64,000 bases of DNA from Candidatus Intricatilinea gracilis (lineage in GTDB: Bacteria; Pseudomonadota; Gammaproteobacteria; Burkholderiales; Burkholderiaceae_C). The stretch lies in assembly GCA_016702605.1 (NCBI GenBank), contig JADJDQ010000023.1, positions 308,190 to 372,189 of the forward strand, given 5' to 3'. The position numbers and the translations under genes are program-made. Under the pieces are notes generated by a model that was given only the letters and a program-made list of their open reading frames with translations, was not told where the DNA came from and did not search any database. Shown here piece after piece: positions 1-8,092 of the stretch; the stretch's first letter is position 1; the number at the start of each line of letters is the position of its first letter.

Positions 1-903
1 GACGGCAACCAGGCGCGGATAAAAGTCGGTGCCCATGGCTTGCAGGATGAAACCCACATACAGGCCGCCCAGCGTCCACGCGGCCTGGTAATGGCCGGCC
101 GCCCCCAGGCCTTCGTGGCGCAGCACGATGAGGCGCACCACATAGGCCGCACCCATCATCAACACGGCACTGGCCATGAAGGCGACGCCGAGCTTGAGCA
201 ATTCGCTCAACTCGTGGCGAAACTGGGCGGCGTCGAGTGTGCAGGGCGCCAGCTCGACCTTGCGGGCGTAGTGCCAGCACACCAGGGTGGTGCTGGCGGC
301 CACAGCCACCAGCGCCGGTGCGATGCCCTGTTCACCCAGCATGGTGATGGTGGCGAGGCTGGCCACCGTGGCCAGCAAGGCGGCCAGCACGCCGAAACGG
401 GCCAGGTCCTGGATGCGCCGCAGGCCTTGCAGCAAGGCCCCTTGACCGTCAGCCAGCAGGCGCAGCAGGACCACGGCGCCAAGCAAGGCCACACCACCTG
501 CCTGCGCCTCGCTGCCAAAACTCAGCCGGGAAATGGGCGCGGCCCAGATCATGAGCGGCAGGGCGCCGAGCAGGCCCAGCGCCAGGGCCGTGCGGCGCAA
601 CACCAGGGCGGTGCGGGCGATGTGGGTGGCGTCAGCCGTGCCGGCGGCCTGGGCGATCTGGCGCACACCACTGCTGTTGATGCCCATGGCGGCGATGCTG
701 CACACCAGGTCGGCGATGGCGTTGTACACGCCCATCAGGCCGATGCCGGCTGGCCCGAGCAGGACCGCGATGACCTTGGTGCGCACGATGCCGATCGCCA
801 CCTTCAGCAGCGACGAGCCACCGATCAGCAGGGTCGAGGCCAGGATCTCGCGGTAGCTGTCGGTGCGTGTGCCCGACACGACCGTTGCAAGGTGCTGGCT
901 CAC
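1..903 (-). CDS. Wzx-type polysaccharide flippase (C-terminus outside window)
   Basis: The reverse strand is open from a GTG at 903 to the window edge (301 codons, no stop), so the C-terminus is missing. The start overlaps the upstream aminotransferase stop as GTGA, implying translational coupling. The N-terminal region reads as hydrophobic helices typical of the MATE/Wzx fold, with segments such as VRTKVIAVLLGPAGIGLMG and, near the edge, GGLYVGFILQAMGTDFYP, which resemble the WzxE/O-antigen translocase family. Such proteins flip undecaprenyl-pyrophosphate-linked sugar repeats across the inner membrane. Its place at the end of a run of sugar-nucleotide genes fits this. Substrate cannot be inferred. 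Family call is strong; the exact subgroup is inference. Confidence 0.85.
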   Translation of the reverse strand, partial: MSQHLATVVSGTRTDSYREILASTLLIGGSSLLKVAIGIVRTKVIAVLLGPAGIGLMGVYNAIADLVCSIAAMGINSSGVRQIAQAAGTADATHIARTALVLRRTALALGLLGALPLMIWAAPISRLSFGSEAQAGGVALLGAVVLLRLLADGQGALLQGLRRIQDLARFGVLAALLATVASLATITMLGEQGIAPALVAVAASTTLVCWHYARKVELAPCTLDAAQFRHELSELLKLGVAFMASAVLMMGAAYVVRLIVLRHEGLGAAGHYQAAWTLGGLYVGFILQAMGTDFYPRLVAV

Positions 904-2120
904 ACATGTCCCCCGACAGGTGCCCCGACATAGGTTCCGGCCAGCACCGCCGCACCGATCGATTCACCCCAGCGGCTGGCCGGGCGGTCGCAGGCGCGGG
1001 CCAGGGCCGAGGCCACGTGCTGCTGCTCGGCGGCCGTCATCTGCGCAAACAGCGGCAGCAGGATGCAGCGGTCCTGCGCCTGCTCCGAATGGGTCAAGGT
1101 ATGGCGCTGGGCGAGGTGGCGATAGGCCGGCTCGCGGTGGCAACACATCACACCGCGGCGTGTGGCCACGCCCTGGTCGAGCATGGCCTGCATGACTGCC
1201 AGCTGGTCGGCATGTGTCGGCAGGCGCACGCAGTAACTCTGCCAGTTGGTGTGAGCCCAGCGGGGTTCGGTGGGCAGGACCAGGCCCGGCATGCCGCCCA
1301 GCAGCTCGGCGTAACACGCGGCCAGCAGGCGTCGCCTGACGACCAGCTCGGGCAGACGTTCGAGCTGCACCCGGCCGACGGCGGCCTGGATGTCGGTCAT
1401 GCGGTAGTTGAAGCCGAGCTTGGGATAACGCTCGAAGATCACCCGGTCCGACCCATGGCGTTGGGTGTCGGGCACGTCCATGGCGTGCTGGCGCAGCAGG
1501 CGCAGCTCGTGGTCCCAGTCGGCGTGACGGGTGGTCAACATGCCGCCGTCGCCGGTGCTGACCAGCTTGCGCGGGTGGAACGAGAAACAGGCGATGTCGG
1601 CGTGGGGTTGGCCGATCTTGTCCCATCGGCCCAGCCACTGGATCTCGCTGCCGATGGCGCAGGCCGCGTCCTCGATCAAGGGAATGCCGCGCTGGCGCGC
1701 CAGCTCGACCAGCGGCGTCAGGTCGCAGGGCAGGCCCATCTGGTGCACACACACGATGGCGCGTGTGCGCGGCGTGATGGCCGCGGCCACCAGGCTCGGG
1801 TCGATGTTGTAGCTGTGGGGGTCGATGTCGACGAACACCGGTGTGGCCACGCAATACCGCACCGCGTTGGCCGTGGCGATGAAGCTGTGGCTGACGGTGA
1901 TGACCTCGTCGCCCGGCCGCACACCGGCCACCAGCAGCGCCAGGTGCAGCGCGGCGGTGCAGCTCGACACCGCGCAGGCATGCGGCGCACCGACGAAGTG
2001 GGCGAACTCGCGTTCGAACGCCGCCACCTCGGGGCCCTGGGTGGTCCAGCCACTCAGGATGGCGCGGCGCGCCGCGGCGGCTTCGGGCTCACCCATCGTC
2101 GGTCTGGCGATCGGGATCAT
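900..2120 (-). CDS. DegT/DnrJ/EryC1/StrS family PLP-dependent sugar aminotransferase
   Basis: This 406-residue protein has the full DegT-family layout: an N-terminal segment with RAILSGWTTQGPEVAAFE, the small-residue stretch SSCTAALHLALLVAG, the PLP-pocket acidic segment PLIEDAACAIGS, and the Schiff-base lysine in FSFHPRKLVSTGDGG. Family members transaminate keto-sugars bound to a nucleotide. I chose the ATG at 2120 because it overlaps the upstream epimerase stop as ATGA and begins MIPIARPTMG, a typical DegT start; a longer frame starts at 2153. It lies between the epimerase and flippase genes and overlaps both, so all three are probably one transcript. The sugar product is not predictable from sequence alone. 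Confidence 0.9.
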   Translation of the reverse strand: MIPIARPTMGEPEAAAARRAILSGWTTQGPEVAAFEREFAHFVGAPHACAVSSCTAALHLALLVAGVRPGDEVITVSHSFIATANAVRYCVATPVFVDIDPHSYNIDPSLVAAAITPRTRAIVCVHQMGLPCDLTPLVELARQRGIPLIEDAACAIGSEIQWLGRWDKIGQPHADIACFSFHPRKLVSTGDGGMLTTRHADWDHELRLLRQHAMDVPDTQRHGSDRVIFERYPKLGFNYRMTDIQAAVGRVQLERLPELVVRRRLLAACYAELLGGMPGLVLPTEPRWAHTNWQSYCVRLPTHADQLAVMQAMLDQGVATRRGVMCCHREPAYRHLAQRHTLTHSEQAQDRCILLPLFAQMTAAEQQHVASALARACDRPASRWGESIGAAVLAGTYVGAPVGGHV

Positions 2121-3094
2121 GCGGCGGCTCCGGTGCTGCGGTTGAACTGCCACCAGTCGACCAGCCGGGCCAGGCCTTCCTCGAGCCCGACCTGCGACCG
2201 AAAGCCCAGCAGGTGTTCGGCCTTGCTGATGTCGGCCAGGCGGCGCGGCACCGGGTTGACGGCCCGTTCGGGCCCGTGTTGCGGCTCGAGGTTCGACCCC
2301 ATCACACGGATCAGCGCCGCGGCCAGGTCGTTCAGGCTGGTCTCGACACCACTGGCGACGTTGAACACCTCGTCGTCCAGATCGGATTGCAGCGCCAGCA
2401 CATTGGCTGCGGCCACGTCGTCGATGTAGACGAAGTCCATGGTCTGATGGCCGTCACCCAGCACCAGCGGCGGCTGGCCCACGGCGATACGTTCCATCCA
2501 GCGGATCAGCACCTCGGTGTAACGCCCATGCAGGTCCATGCGTGGGCCGTAGACGTTGAAATAACGCAGCGCCGTGTAGGGCAGGCCGTACATGGCGCGG
2601 TAGGAGCGCAGCAGGCCTTCGAGCATGACCTTGGCCGCGCCGTACCAGGTCTGGTTGCCGTAGGGGTGATGGTCTTCGCGGGTCGGAAAGTGACGCGCCA
2701 GGCCGTAGATCGATGCCGACGAAGCGGCCACGACCTTCTTCACACCGGCCTCACGCGCCGCGTCGATCACGTTGAAGCTGCCGTCACACATCACCTGCAG
2801 GGCGCGGCGGGGGTCGGCCGCACAGGCGGTGATGCGCAGCGCGGCCAGGTGCAGCACGGCGTCCATGCCGGTGCAGGCACGCGCCACGGTGTCGGCATCA
2901 CAGATGTCGCCCTGCACAAGACTCAGGCGCGGGTCACCCAGCGCCCGGTCGATGTTGGCCAGCGAGCCGCGGGTGAGGTTGTCCAGCACGACGATGCGGG
3001 CCGGTGCATGGGCACGCAGCAGCAGGTCGATGGTGCTCGAGCCGATCAGCCCCGCACCGCCGGTGACGAGAATCCTTGCGCCATCGATGTTCAT
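2117..3094 (-). CDS. NAD-dependent epimerase/dehydratase (extended SDR)
   Basis: A 325-residue extended short-chain dehydrogenase. The N-terminal Rossmann motif GGAGLIGS (residues about 12-19) binds NAD, and the catalytic YxxxK is visible in WYGAAK. The segments ALRYFNVYGPR and DFVYIDDVAAANVLAL are typical of UDP-glucose 4-epimerases and related nucleotide-sugar dehydratases. It probably makes or interconverts the nucleotide sugar used by the neighbouring aminotransferase, whose ATG overlaps this stop. A short gap of 20 bases separates it from the sugar transferase upstream. Which sugar is converted cannot be read from the sequence. Confidence 0.9.
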   Translation of the reverse strand: MNIDGARILVTGGAGLIGSSTIDLLLRAHAPARIVVLDNLTRGSLANIDRALGDPRLSLVQGDICDADTVARACTGMDAVLHLAALRITACAADPRRALQVMCDGSFNVIDAAREAGVKKVVAASSASIYGLARHFPTREDHHPYGNQTWYGAAKVMLEGLLRSYRAMYGLPYTALRYFNVYGPRMDLHGRYTEVLIRWMERIAVGQPPLVLGDGHQTMDFVYIDDVAAANVLALQSDLDDEVFNVASGVETSLNDLAAALIRVMGSNLEPQHGPERAVNPVPRRLADISKAEHLLGFRSQVGLEEGLARLVDWWQFNRSTGAAA

Positions 3095-3114
3095 GAGCCT
3101 GGTCTCCTGGTGAT

Positions 3115-4317
3115 TCAGACCGCACCTTCACAACGCAGCACCACCAGCACCGTCTTGATCAGGATGCTGATGTCCAGCGTCAGTGAGCAGTCGCGGATGT
3201 AGCGCAGGTCCATACGCACCATCTCGTTGAAACACACACGGCTGCGACCCTGCACCTGCCACAGGCCGGTGATGCCCGGGCGCACACCCAGCACACGGCG
3301 CAGATGCCAGCTCTGGTAGTTCGCCACCTCGTAGGGCAGGGCCGGGCGTGGCCCGACCAGGCTCATGTCACCCTTCAGCACGTTGAACAGCTGCGGCAAC
3401 TCATCGATGCTGGTGCGGCGCATGAACCGCCCCAGTGGGGTGATGCGGGGGTCGTCGGTCAACTTGAACGGTGTGTCGGTGGCGGTCGATGGCGCGGCGC
3501 TGGCTTCACCCTCGCGGATGAGCCGGGCGACGAACTCGCGGTGGATGCTGTCGTCGCCACGCGGCGTCATCGACCTGAACTTGTAGAAGGTGAACGGCAC
3601 ACCGCCGCGGCCCATGCGGGTCTGCCGGAAGATCACCGGGCCGGGTGAGGTCAGCGCAATGGCGCCGGCCACCAGCACCATCAGGGGGGCCAGCAGGCAC
3701 AGGGCGAACAGCGCAACAACGATGTCCAGGCCACGTTTGAGTGCATAACCGCTGTTGCTGCGGTTCGTTGCGTCGCAGGCCAGAAAGACCTCTGCCGACG
3801 GCATGGTGTCGGCCAACCTCGACAGGCTGTCGAACAGATGGTCGGGGTAGGTGGCACACACCGCGCCGTAGGGCAGATGGGCCGCCAGTGCATCGACGCG
3901 GCGGATGAACGTGTGCCCGCCGGAGGCGTCGGTGTCGGGGCACAACACGGCGACGGTCTGCCTGTCGATCAGACCCAGCACATCGGTCTCTCGCTTGGCA
4001 TGGGCCAGGATGTCGAGCAACTCGGTCGCCGGCGACGGGCCGGCAGTGGCTTCGTCGCCGAACTTGAACAACACCAGCGACAGGGCCGCCCTGGACCGTT
4101 CGGCGCGGCGCATCTCGCACTGCACGTCGCGCAGGAAGTTGTTCATCGACGCTGGTGCCAGAGGGCGCCCACGCGGGGGTGTCGGCCGACCGGGCGTCTT
4201 GCCGATGCGCCTGGGCCGCCTGGCCATCACGTTGCCCGCGGCAAGCTGGGCAGAGGCAGCCTCGGTGCTGGCCGGGCCTGCCAGGCCGGAGCGGTGAACG
4301 ATGAACGATGAGGTCAT
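3115..4317 (-). CDS. Undecaprenyl-phosphate sugar phosphotransferase (WcaJ-like) with degenerate GGDEF-like N-terminus
   Basis: The C-terminal half is a bacterial sugar transferase: LKRGLDIVVALFALCLLAPL gives the membrane anchor, followed by PGPVIFRQTRMGRGG, FTFYKFRSM, RRTSIDELPQLFNVLKGDMS and LVGPRPALP, all hallmarks of initiating transferases that load the first sugar phosphate onto undecaprenyl phosphate. The N-terminal half lacks the multi-helix membrane domain of WcaJ. Instead LRDVQCEMRRAERSRAALSL and DVLGLIDRQTVAVLCPDTDA resemble a GGDEF fold without the GGDEF signature. An open frame extends to 4482; I prefer the ATG at 4317, but an ATG at 4146 is also possible. It begins the leftward operon. 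Confidence 0.85.
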   Translation of the reverse strand: MTSSFIVHRSGLAGPASTEAASAQLAAGNVMARRPRRIGKTPGRPTPPRGRPLAPASMNNFLRDVQCEMRRAERSRAALSLVLFKFGDEATAGPSPATELLDILAHAKRETDVLGLIDRQTVAVLCPDTDASGGHTFIRRVDALAAHLPYGAVCATYPDHLFDSLSRLADTMPSAEVFLACDATNRSNSGYALKRGLDIVVALFALCLLAPLMVLVAGAIALTSPGPVIFRQTRMGRGGVPFTFYKFRSMTPRGDDSIHREFVARLIREGEASAAPSTATDTPFKLTDDPRITPLGRFMRRTSIDELPQLFNVLKGDMSLVGPRPALPYEVANYQSWHLRRVLGVRPGITGLWQVQGRSRVCFNEMVRMDLRYIRDCSLTLDISILIKTVLVVLRCEGAV

Positions 4318-4538
4318 GGTGGATCGCTGGTGGACGAGTTGCGGCTGCGATGCGACGGATGCTAGGCAGCGCCTCCACGCCTGGTCCACGCAGTTGTTGC
4401 GCGCCGCATGGACCGAACGGACTAGCTGCCTGCGCTGAGCCGACCGGACTACAACAGGCCCCCGGCGCATGAGGCCAGCCACTGCGCCTGGCGACGCATG
4501 CTGCGAGCCAGTTCAACAGCTGCTGCGGAGATCACCAC

Positions 4539-5012
4539 ATGCCCATCACCGATGACGTCACGCTGGGTGAAGACGTCACCATCCGCCAGCCCGCGCTGGT
4601 GAACCTGTATGGCTGCCGCATCGGTGACGAGACGACGATCGGCGCCTTCGTCGAGATCCAGCGCGGCGCCAGGGTGGGCGCACGGTGCAAGGTCTCGTCA
4701 CACAGCTTCATCTGTGCTGGTGTGGTGATCGCCGACGAGGTCTTCATCGGCCACGGTGTGATGTTCACCAACGATCCCTGGCCACGTGCAACCAATGCCG
4801 ACGGCAAGCTGCAACGTGAGAGTGACTGGACGCTGGTGGCCACCCATGTCGAACGTGGCGCATCGATCGGCAGCAACGCCACCGTCGTGTGTGGTGTGAC
4901 CATCGGCGCCGGTGCCCTGGTGGGCGCCGGTGCGGTGGTCACACGTGATGTGCCTGCTCACGCGGTGGTGGCCGGTGTGCCGGCCCGTGTGATCGGAGAT
5001 ACGCGCAGCTGA
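4539..5012 (+). CDS. Hexapeptide-repeat acyltransferase (WbpD/WlbB-like)
   Basis: A 157-residue left-handed beta-helix protein with imperfect hexapeptide repeats through most of its length (VTLGEDVTIRQP, GARVGARCKVSSH, ASIGSNATVVCGVTIGAGAL). The segment VFIGHGVMFTNDPWPRATN and the end GAGAVVTRDVPAHAVVAGVP match the pattern of UDP-2-acetamido-3-amino-2,3-dideoxyglucuronate N-acetyltransferases, which acetylate the 3-amino group. It is transcribed divergently from the sugar transferase; the 221-base gap between them presumably holds both promoters. With the oxidoreductase and aminotransferase that follow, it completes a WbpB-E-D-like trio. The precise substrate is inference. Confidence 0.88.
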   Translation: MPITDDVTLGEDVTIRQPALVNLYGCRIGDETTIGAFVEIQRGARVGARCKVSSHSFICAGVVIADEVFIGHGVMFTNDPWPRATNADGKLQRESDWTLVATHVERGASIGSNATVVCGVTIGAGALVGAGAVVTRDVPAHAVVAGVPARVIGDTRS

Positions 5013-5126
5013 CACCCACCCATGGGCGGGGCGCATCGGACCCCGGCCAGGCAAATCACCCCCAGCCGACGCGGCGTTTGTGTCGTGGCGGGTTCGGGAT
5101 CACGACCACTCGACTGAGGTTGGCTC

Positions 5127-6236
5127 ATGAAGGACATCAACATCGCCGTCATCGGCTACGGCTACTGGGGCCCCAACCTGGTACGCAACTTTGCCGAGAC
5201 ACCTGGCGCCCGGGTGGCCGCGGTGTCGGACCTGGACGACACACGCCTGGCCATGGTGCGGCGGCGTTTTCCGGGTGTACACACCACGACCGAGTTCAAG
5301 GATCTGCTGAACGATCCACACATCGACGCGGTGGCCATTGCCACACCGGTGCACACCCACTTCGAGCTGGCGCTGGCGGCGCTGCAGGCCGGCAAACATG
5401 TGTGGGTCGAAAAACCCATGACCGAGAACTCGCGCCAGGCGCATGAACTCATCGATGCGGCGCGGCGTTTCGGCCGTGTGCTGCTGGTCGACCACACCTT
5501 CGTCTACACCAGTGCGGTGGCCAAGATGCGCGAGATCATCCACAGCGGAGAACTCGGGCAGGTCTATTACTACGACTCGATCCGCGTCAACCTCGGCCTG
5601 TTCCAGCGCGACGTGAGTGTGATCGCCGACCTGGCGGTGCATGATTTCTCCATCCTCGACCACCTGCTGGGTGAACACCCGGTGGCGGTCACGTCGAGTG
5701 GCACCAATCACTTTCCGGGCACACCCGAGAACCTGGCCTACGTGACGCTGTTCTACGAGTCGGGCACCATCGCCCATGCCAACGTGAGCTGGCTGGCGCC
5801 GGTCAAGGTGCGCCAGATCCTGGTGGGTGGCAGCAAGAAGATGATCACCTACGACGACCTCGAACCCAGCGAGAAGATCAAGGTCTACGACAAGGGGGTG
5901 AGCATGGTCGACGACCCGGCCAGGATCCACGAGATGCGTGTGGGTTACCGCACCGGCGACATGTGGGCACCACGACTTGCGGTGACCGAGGCGCTGCGGG
6001 CCGAGAGTGAGCACTTCGTCGACTGCATCGTCAACGGCACGACACCACGCACCGACGGACAACTCGGCCTGCGGGTGGTCGAACTCATCGAGGCGGCCAG
6101 CCAGTCGATGCGGCGCATGGGTGAGACCGTCTACCTCCATCACGACGCCCGTCACGACGCGCACCATGATGCCCCACGCCTCACTCATCGAGCCGTCCAT
6201 CACGAGCTGCAACACAGCCGGGAGGCCACGACATGA
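5127..6236 (+). CDS. Gfo/Idh/MocA family nucleotide-sugar oxidoreductase
   Basis: The 369-residue protein starts with a Rossmann segment, IAVIGYGYWGPNLVRNF, and carries the family EKP motif in WVEKPMTEN, whose lysine is catalytic in this family. AVHDFSILDHLLGE contains the conserved histidine region of the C-terminal domain. In WbpB/WlbA-type pathways such an enzyme oxidises C3 of a UDP-sugar so that a DegT aminotransferase can aminate it, and the next gene is exactly such an aminotransferase, overlapping by ATGA. Its last 35 residues are an unusual His/Asp-rich tail (HHDARHDAHHDAP) encoded by a short imperfect DNA repeat, absent from typical family members as far as I know. Confidence 0.9.
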   Translation: MKDINIAVIGYGYWGPNLVRNFAETPGARVAAVSDLDDTRLAMVRRRFPGVHTTTEFKDLLNDPHIDAVAIATPVHTHFELALAALQAGKHVWVEKPMTENSRQAHELIDAARRFGRVLLVDHTFVYTSAVAKMREIIHSGELGQVYYYDSIRVNLGLFQRDVSVIADLAVHDFSILDHLLGEHPVAVTSSGTNHFPGTPENLAYVTLFYESGTIAHANVSWLAPVKVRQILVGGSKKMITYDDLEPSEKIKVYDKGVSMVDDPARIHEMRVGYRTGDMWAPRLAVTEALRAESEHFVDCIVNGTTPRTDGQLGLRVVELIEAASQSMRRMGETVYLHHDARHDAHHDAPRLTHRAVHHELQHSREATT

Positions 6237-7360
6237 TTGCCTTCGTCGATCTCAAGGCGCAATACACCAGCATCAGGAGCGAGGTCGATGCGGCCATCCA
6301 GGCGGTGCTGGCGAGTTGCCAGTTCACGCTGGGCAGCGAGGTGGCGGCGTTCGAACAAGAGTTCGCCGCCTACTGCGACAGCACACACGGCGTGGGCGTG
6401 AACACCGGCACCAGCGCCTTGCACCTGGCCTTGCTGGCGGCGGGCATCGGCCCGGGCGACGAAGTCATCACCGTGCCGTTCACGTTTGTGGCCACCGTCT
6501 CGGCAATCGACTACACCGGCGCGCGGCCGGTCTTCGTCGACATCGATCCAATCAGCTACACGATGGACGTCCACGCCGTCGAGGCCGCCATCACGCCGCA
6601 CACCCGGGCCATCGTGCCGGTGCACTTGTATGGACAAGTGGCCGACATGGACCCGATCCTCGCGATCGCCCGTCGCCACGGCCTGATCGTGATCGAGGAC
6701 GCCTGTCAGGCCCATGGTGCACATTACAAGGGCCGTCGTGCCGGCAGCATGGGTGACCTGGGGTGTTTCAGCTTCTACCCCGGCAAGAACCTGGGTGCCT
6801 GTGGTGAAGCCGGCATGGTCGTGACCGACCGGCCCGACTATGCCCGCACCCTGCGCATGTTGCGCGACTGGGGCGCCGAGACCAAATACCACCATGTGTT
6901 GAGGGGCTACAACTTTCGCATGGAGGCGATCCAGGGCGCCGTGTTGCGCGTCAAGCTGCGCCGGCTCGAGGCCTGGACCGAAGCACGGCGGGCCCTGGCC
7001 GCGCGGTACGACGACGGCCTGCGTGCCTGCGGTGTGGCCACACCCCGCGTGATGGCCTATGCCCGCCACGTGTTCCACATCTATGCCATCCGTTGTGCCG
7101 AGCGCCAGCAATGGCAGGATGCCCTGTCGGCTCGGGGCATACAGACGGGTATCCACTATCCGACCCCGGTGCACCTGCTGCCGGCGTTTGCCGATCTGGG
7201 CTACCAGGTGGGCCAGTTCCCACATGCCGAACAAGCTGCCCGCGAGGTCTTGTCGCTGCCCATGTACGCCGAGCTCAGCCCGTCGCAATGTGACGAGGTG
7301 ATCGACGCTGTTGCTGCCCTGGTCTTGCAGGACAGTCGACCCGCACGCCTGGCGGCATGA
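6233..7360 (+). CDS. DegT/DnrJ/EryC1/StrS aminotransferase (WbpE-like)
   Basis: A 375-residue PLP enzyme with the family landmarks: MIAFVDLKAQYTSIR at the start, VGVNTGTSALHLALLAAGI, VPVHLYGQ, VIEDACQAHGA, and the PLP lysine in CFSFYPGKNLGACGEAG. These match WbpE-like aminotransferases that use glutamate to aminate 3-keto nucleotide sugars. It overlaps the oxidoreductase stop (ATGA), consistent with coupled expression. It is distinct from the other DegT protein at 900-2120, whose PLP region differs, so the locus probably makes two amino sugars or aminates at two positions. The last codons run into a run of 11-nt repeats. Confidence 0.92.
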   Translation: MIAFVDLKAQYTSIRSEVDAAIQAVLASCQFTLGSEVAAFEQEFAAYCDSTHGVGVNTGTSALHLALLAAGIGPGDEVITVPFTFVATVSAIDYTGARPVFVDIDPISYTMDVHAVEAAITPHTRAIVPVHLYGQVADMDPILAIARRHGLIVIEDACQAHGAHYKGRRAGSMGDLGCFSFYPGKNLGACGEAGMVVTDRPDYARTLRMLRDWGAETKYHHVLRGYNFRMEAIQGAVLRVKLRRLEAWTEARRALAARYDDGLRACGVATPRVMAYARHVFHIYAIRCAERQQWQDALSARGIQTGIHYPTPVHLLPAFADLGYQVGQFPHAEQAAREVLSLPMYAELSPSQCDEVIDAVAALVLQDSRPARLAA

Positions 7361-7419
7361 CGACGGCATGGCGTCGACATGAAGCCGGCATGAAAGCGAC
7401 ATGACAGCGACATGAAGGC
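7354..7419. repeat. Six tandem 11-nt repeats of consensus g(g/a)catga(a/c)ngc
   Basis: Starting in the last two codons of the aminotransferase and ending just before the next start, six consecutive 11-nt units read ggcatgacgac, ggcatggcgtc, gacatgaagcc, ggcatgaaagc, gacatgacagc and gacatgaaggc. The period is exactly 11 with no slippage. The array places an ATG or ATG-like triplet in each unit, but the next gene appears to use the GTG just after it, preceded by aaggcgg. Origin by replication slippage is likely; a function is not established. Confidence 0.8.
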
Positions 7420-7425
7420 GGCAGC

Positions 7426-8061
7426 GTGGCGCCGCACCTGCTGATCTTTCCGTGCAACGGCAATGCGGTCGAGGCACTCGACTGCATCGGGTCGACGTTC
7501 GAGGTGCTCGGCTTTGTCGACGACACCGCAGCCAAACAAGCCAGCGGCTGCCACGGCCTGCCCGTGTTCGGCCGCGAGGCCTTGCAGCGCTGGCCCGATG
7601 CTCTGGTGCTGGCTGTGCCCGGCAGCCCATGCAGCTACCTCACACGTTCGCAGGTGATTGCCAGCCTGGGCCTGTCCGCCGATCGGTGGGCGCGGGTGAT
7701 CCACCCTGCCGCCCACTTGTCGACGCTGGCCACGCTTGGCCGCAACGTGCTGGTCATGGCTGGCGTGGTCGTGACGAGCAACGCGGTCATCGGTGACCAT
7801 GTCTGCCTGCTGCCCAACACGGTGGTGCATCACGACAGCCACATCGGTGCGTACAGCCTGGTCGGCGCCAACGTCAGCATCGCCGGCCATGTGACGGTGG
7901 GCGAAAACTGCTACATCGGCAGTGGCAGTTGCCTGAAGAACGACATCACGATCGGTGCCGGGTCACTGATCGGCCTGGGCAGCACCGTGATCCGCGACGT
8001 GCCACCCGGCAGCCGGGTGGCTGGCAATCCGGCCCGCATGCTCGGGCCGGCGGGTCGATAG
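7426..8061 (+). CDS. NeuD-like sugar O-/N-acyltransferase
   Basis: A 211-residue two-domain protein. Residues about 1-90 form a Rossmann-like PglD/NeuD N-terminal domain (LLIFPCNGNAVEALDC, VLGFVDDT), and the remainder is a left-handed beta-helix of hexapeptide repeats (VVVTSNAVIGDHVCLLPN, TIGAGSLIGLGSTVIRDVP). The final pattern PGSRVAGNPARML is typical of this family. The GTG at 7426 is preceded by aaggcgg five bases upstream, a plausible ribosome site. Family members acetylate amino groups or hydroxyls of nucleotide sugars or sialic acids. It closes the rightward polysaccharide operon and converges on the large secreted protein. Confidence 0.88.
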   Translation: MAPHLLIFPCNGNAVEALDCIGSTFEVLGFVDDTAAKQASGCHGLPVFGREALQRWPDALVLAVPGSPCSYLTRSQVIASLGLSADRWARVIHPAAHLSTLATLGRNVLVMAGVVVTSNAVIGDHVCLLPNTVVHHDSHIGAYSLVGANVSIAGHVTVGENCYIGSGSCLKNDITIGAGSLIGLGSTVIRDVPPGSRVAGNPARMLGPAGR

Positions 8062-8092
8062 GCGGGGCCAGATCAACCTCGTTGCCTTGCCG

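Noticed and set aside
867..2429. A 520-codon open frame on the + strand across the aminotransferase and epimerase
   Set aside because: It is antisense to two clear enzymes and its residue composition is typical of a shadow frame.
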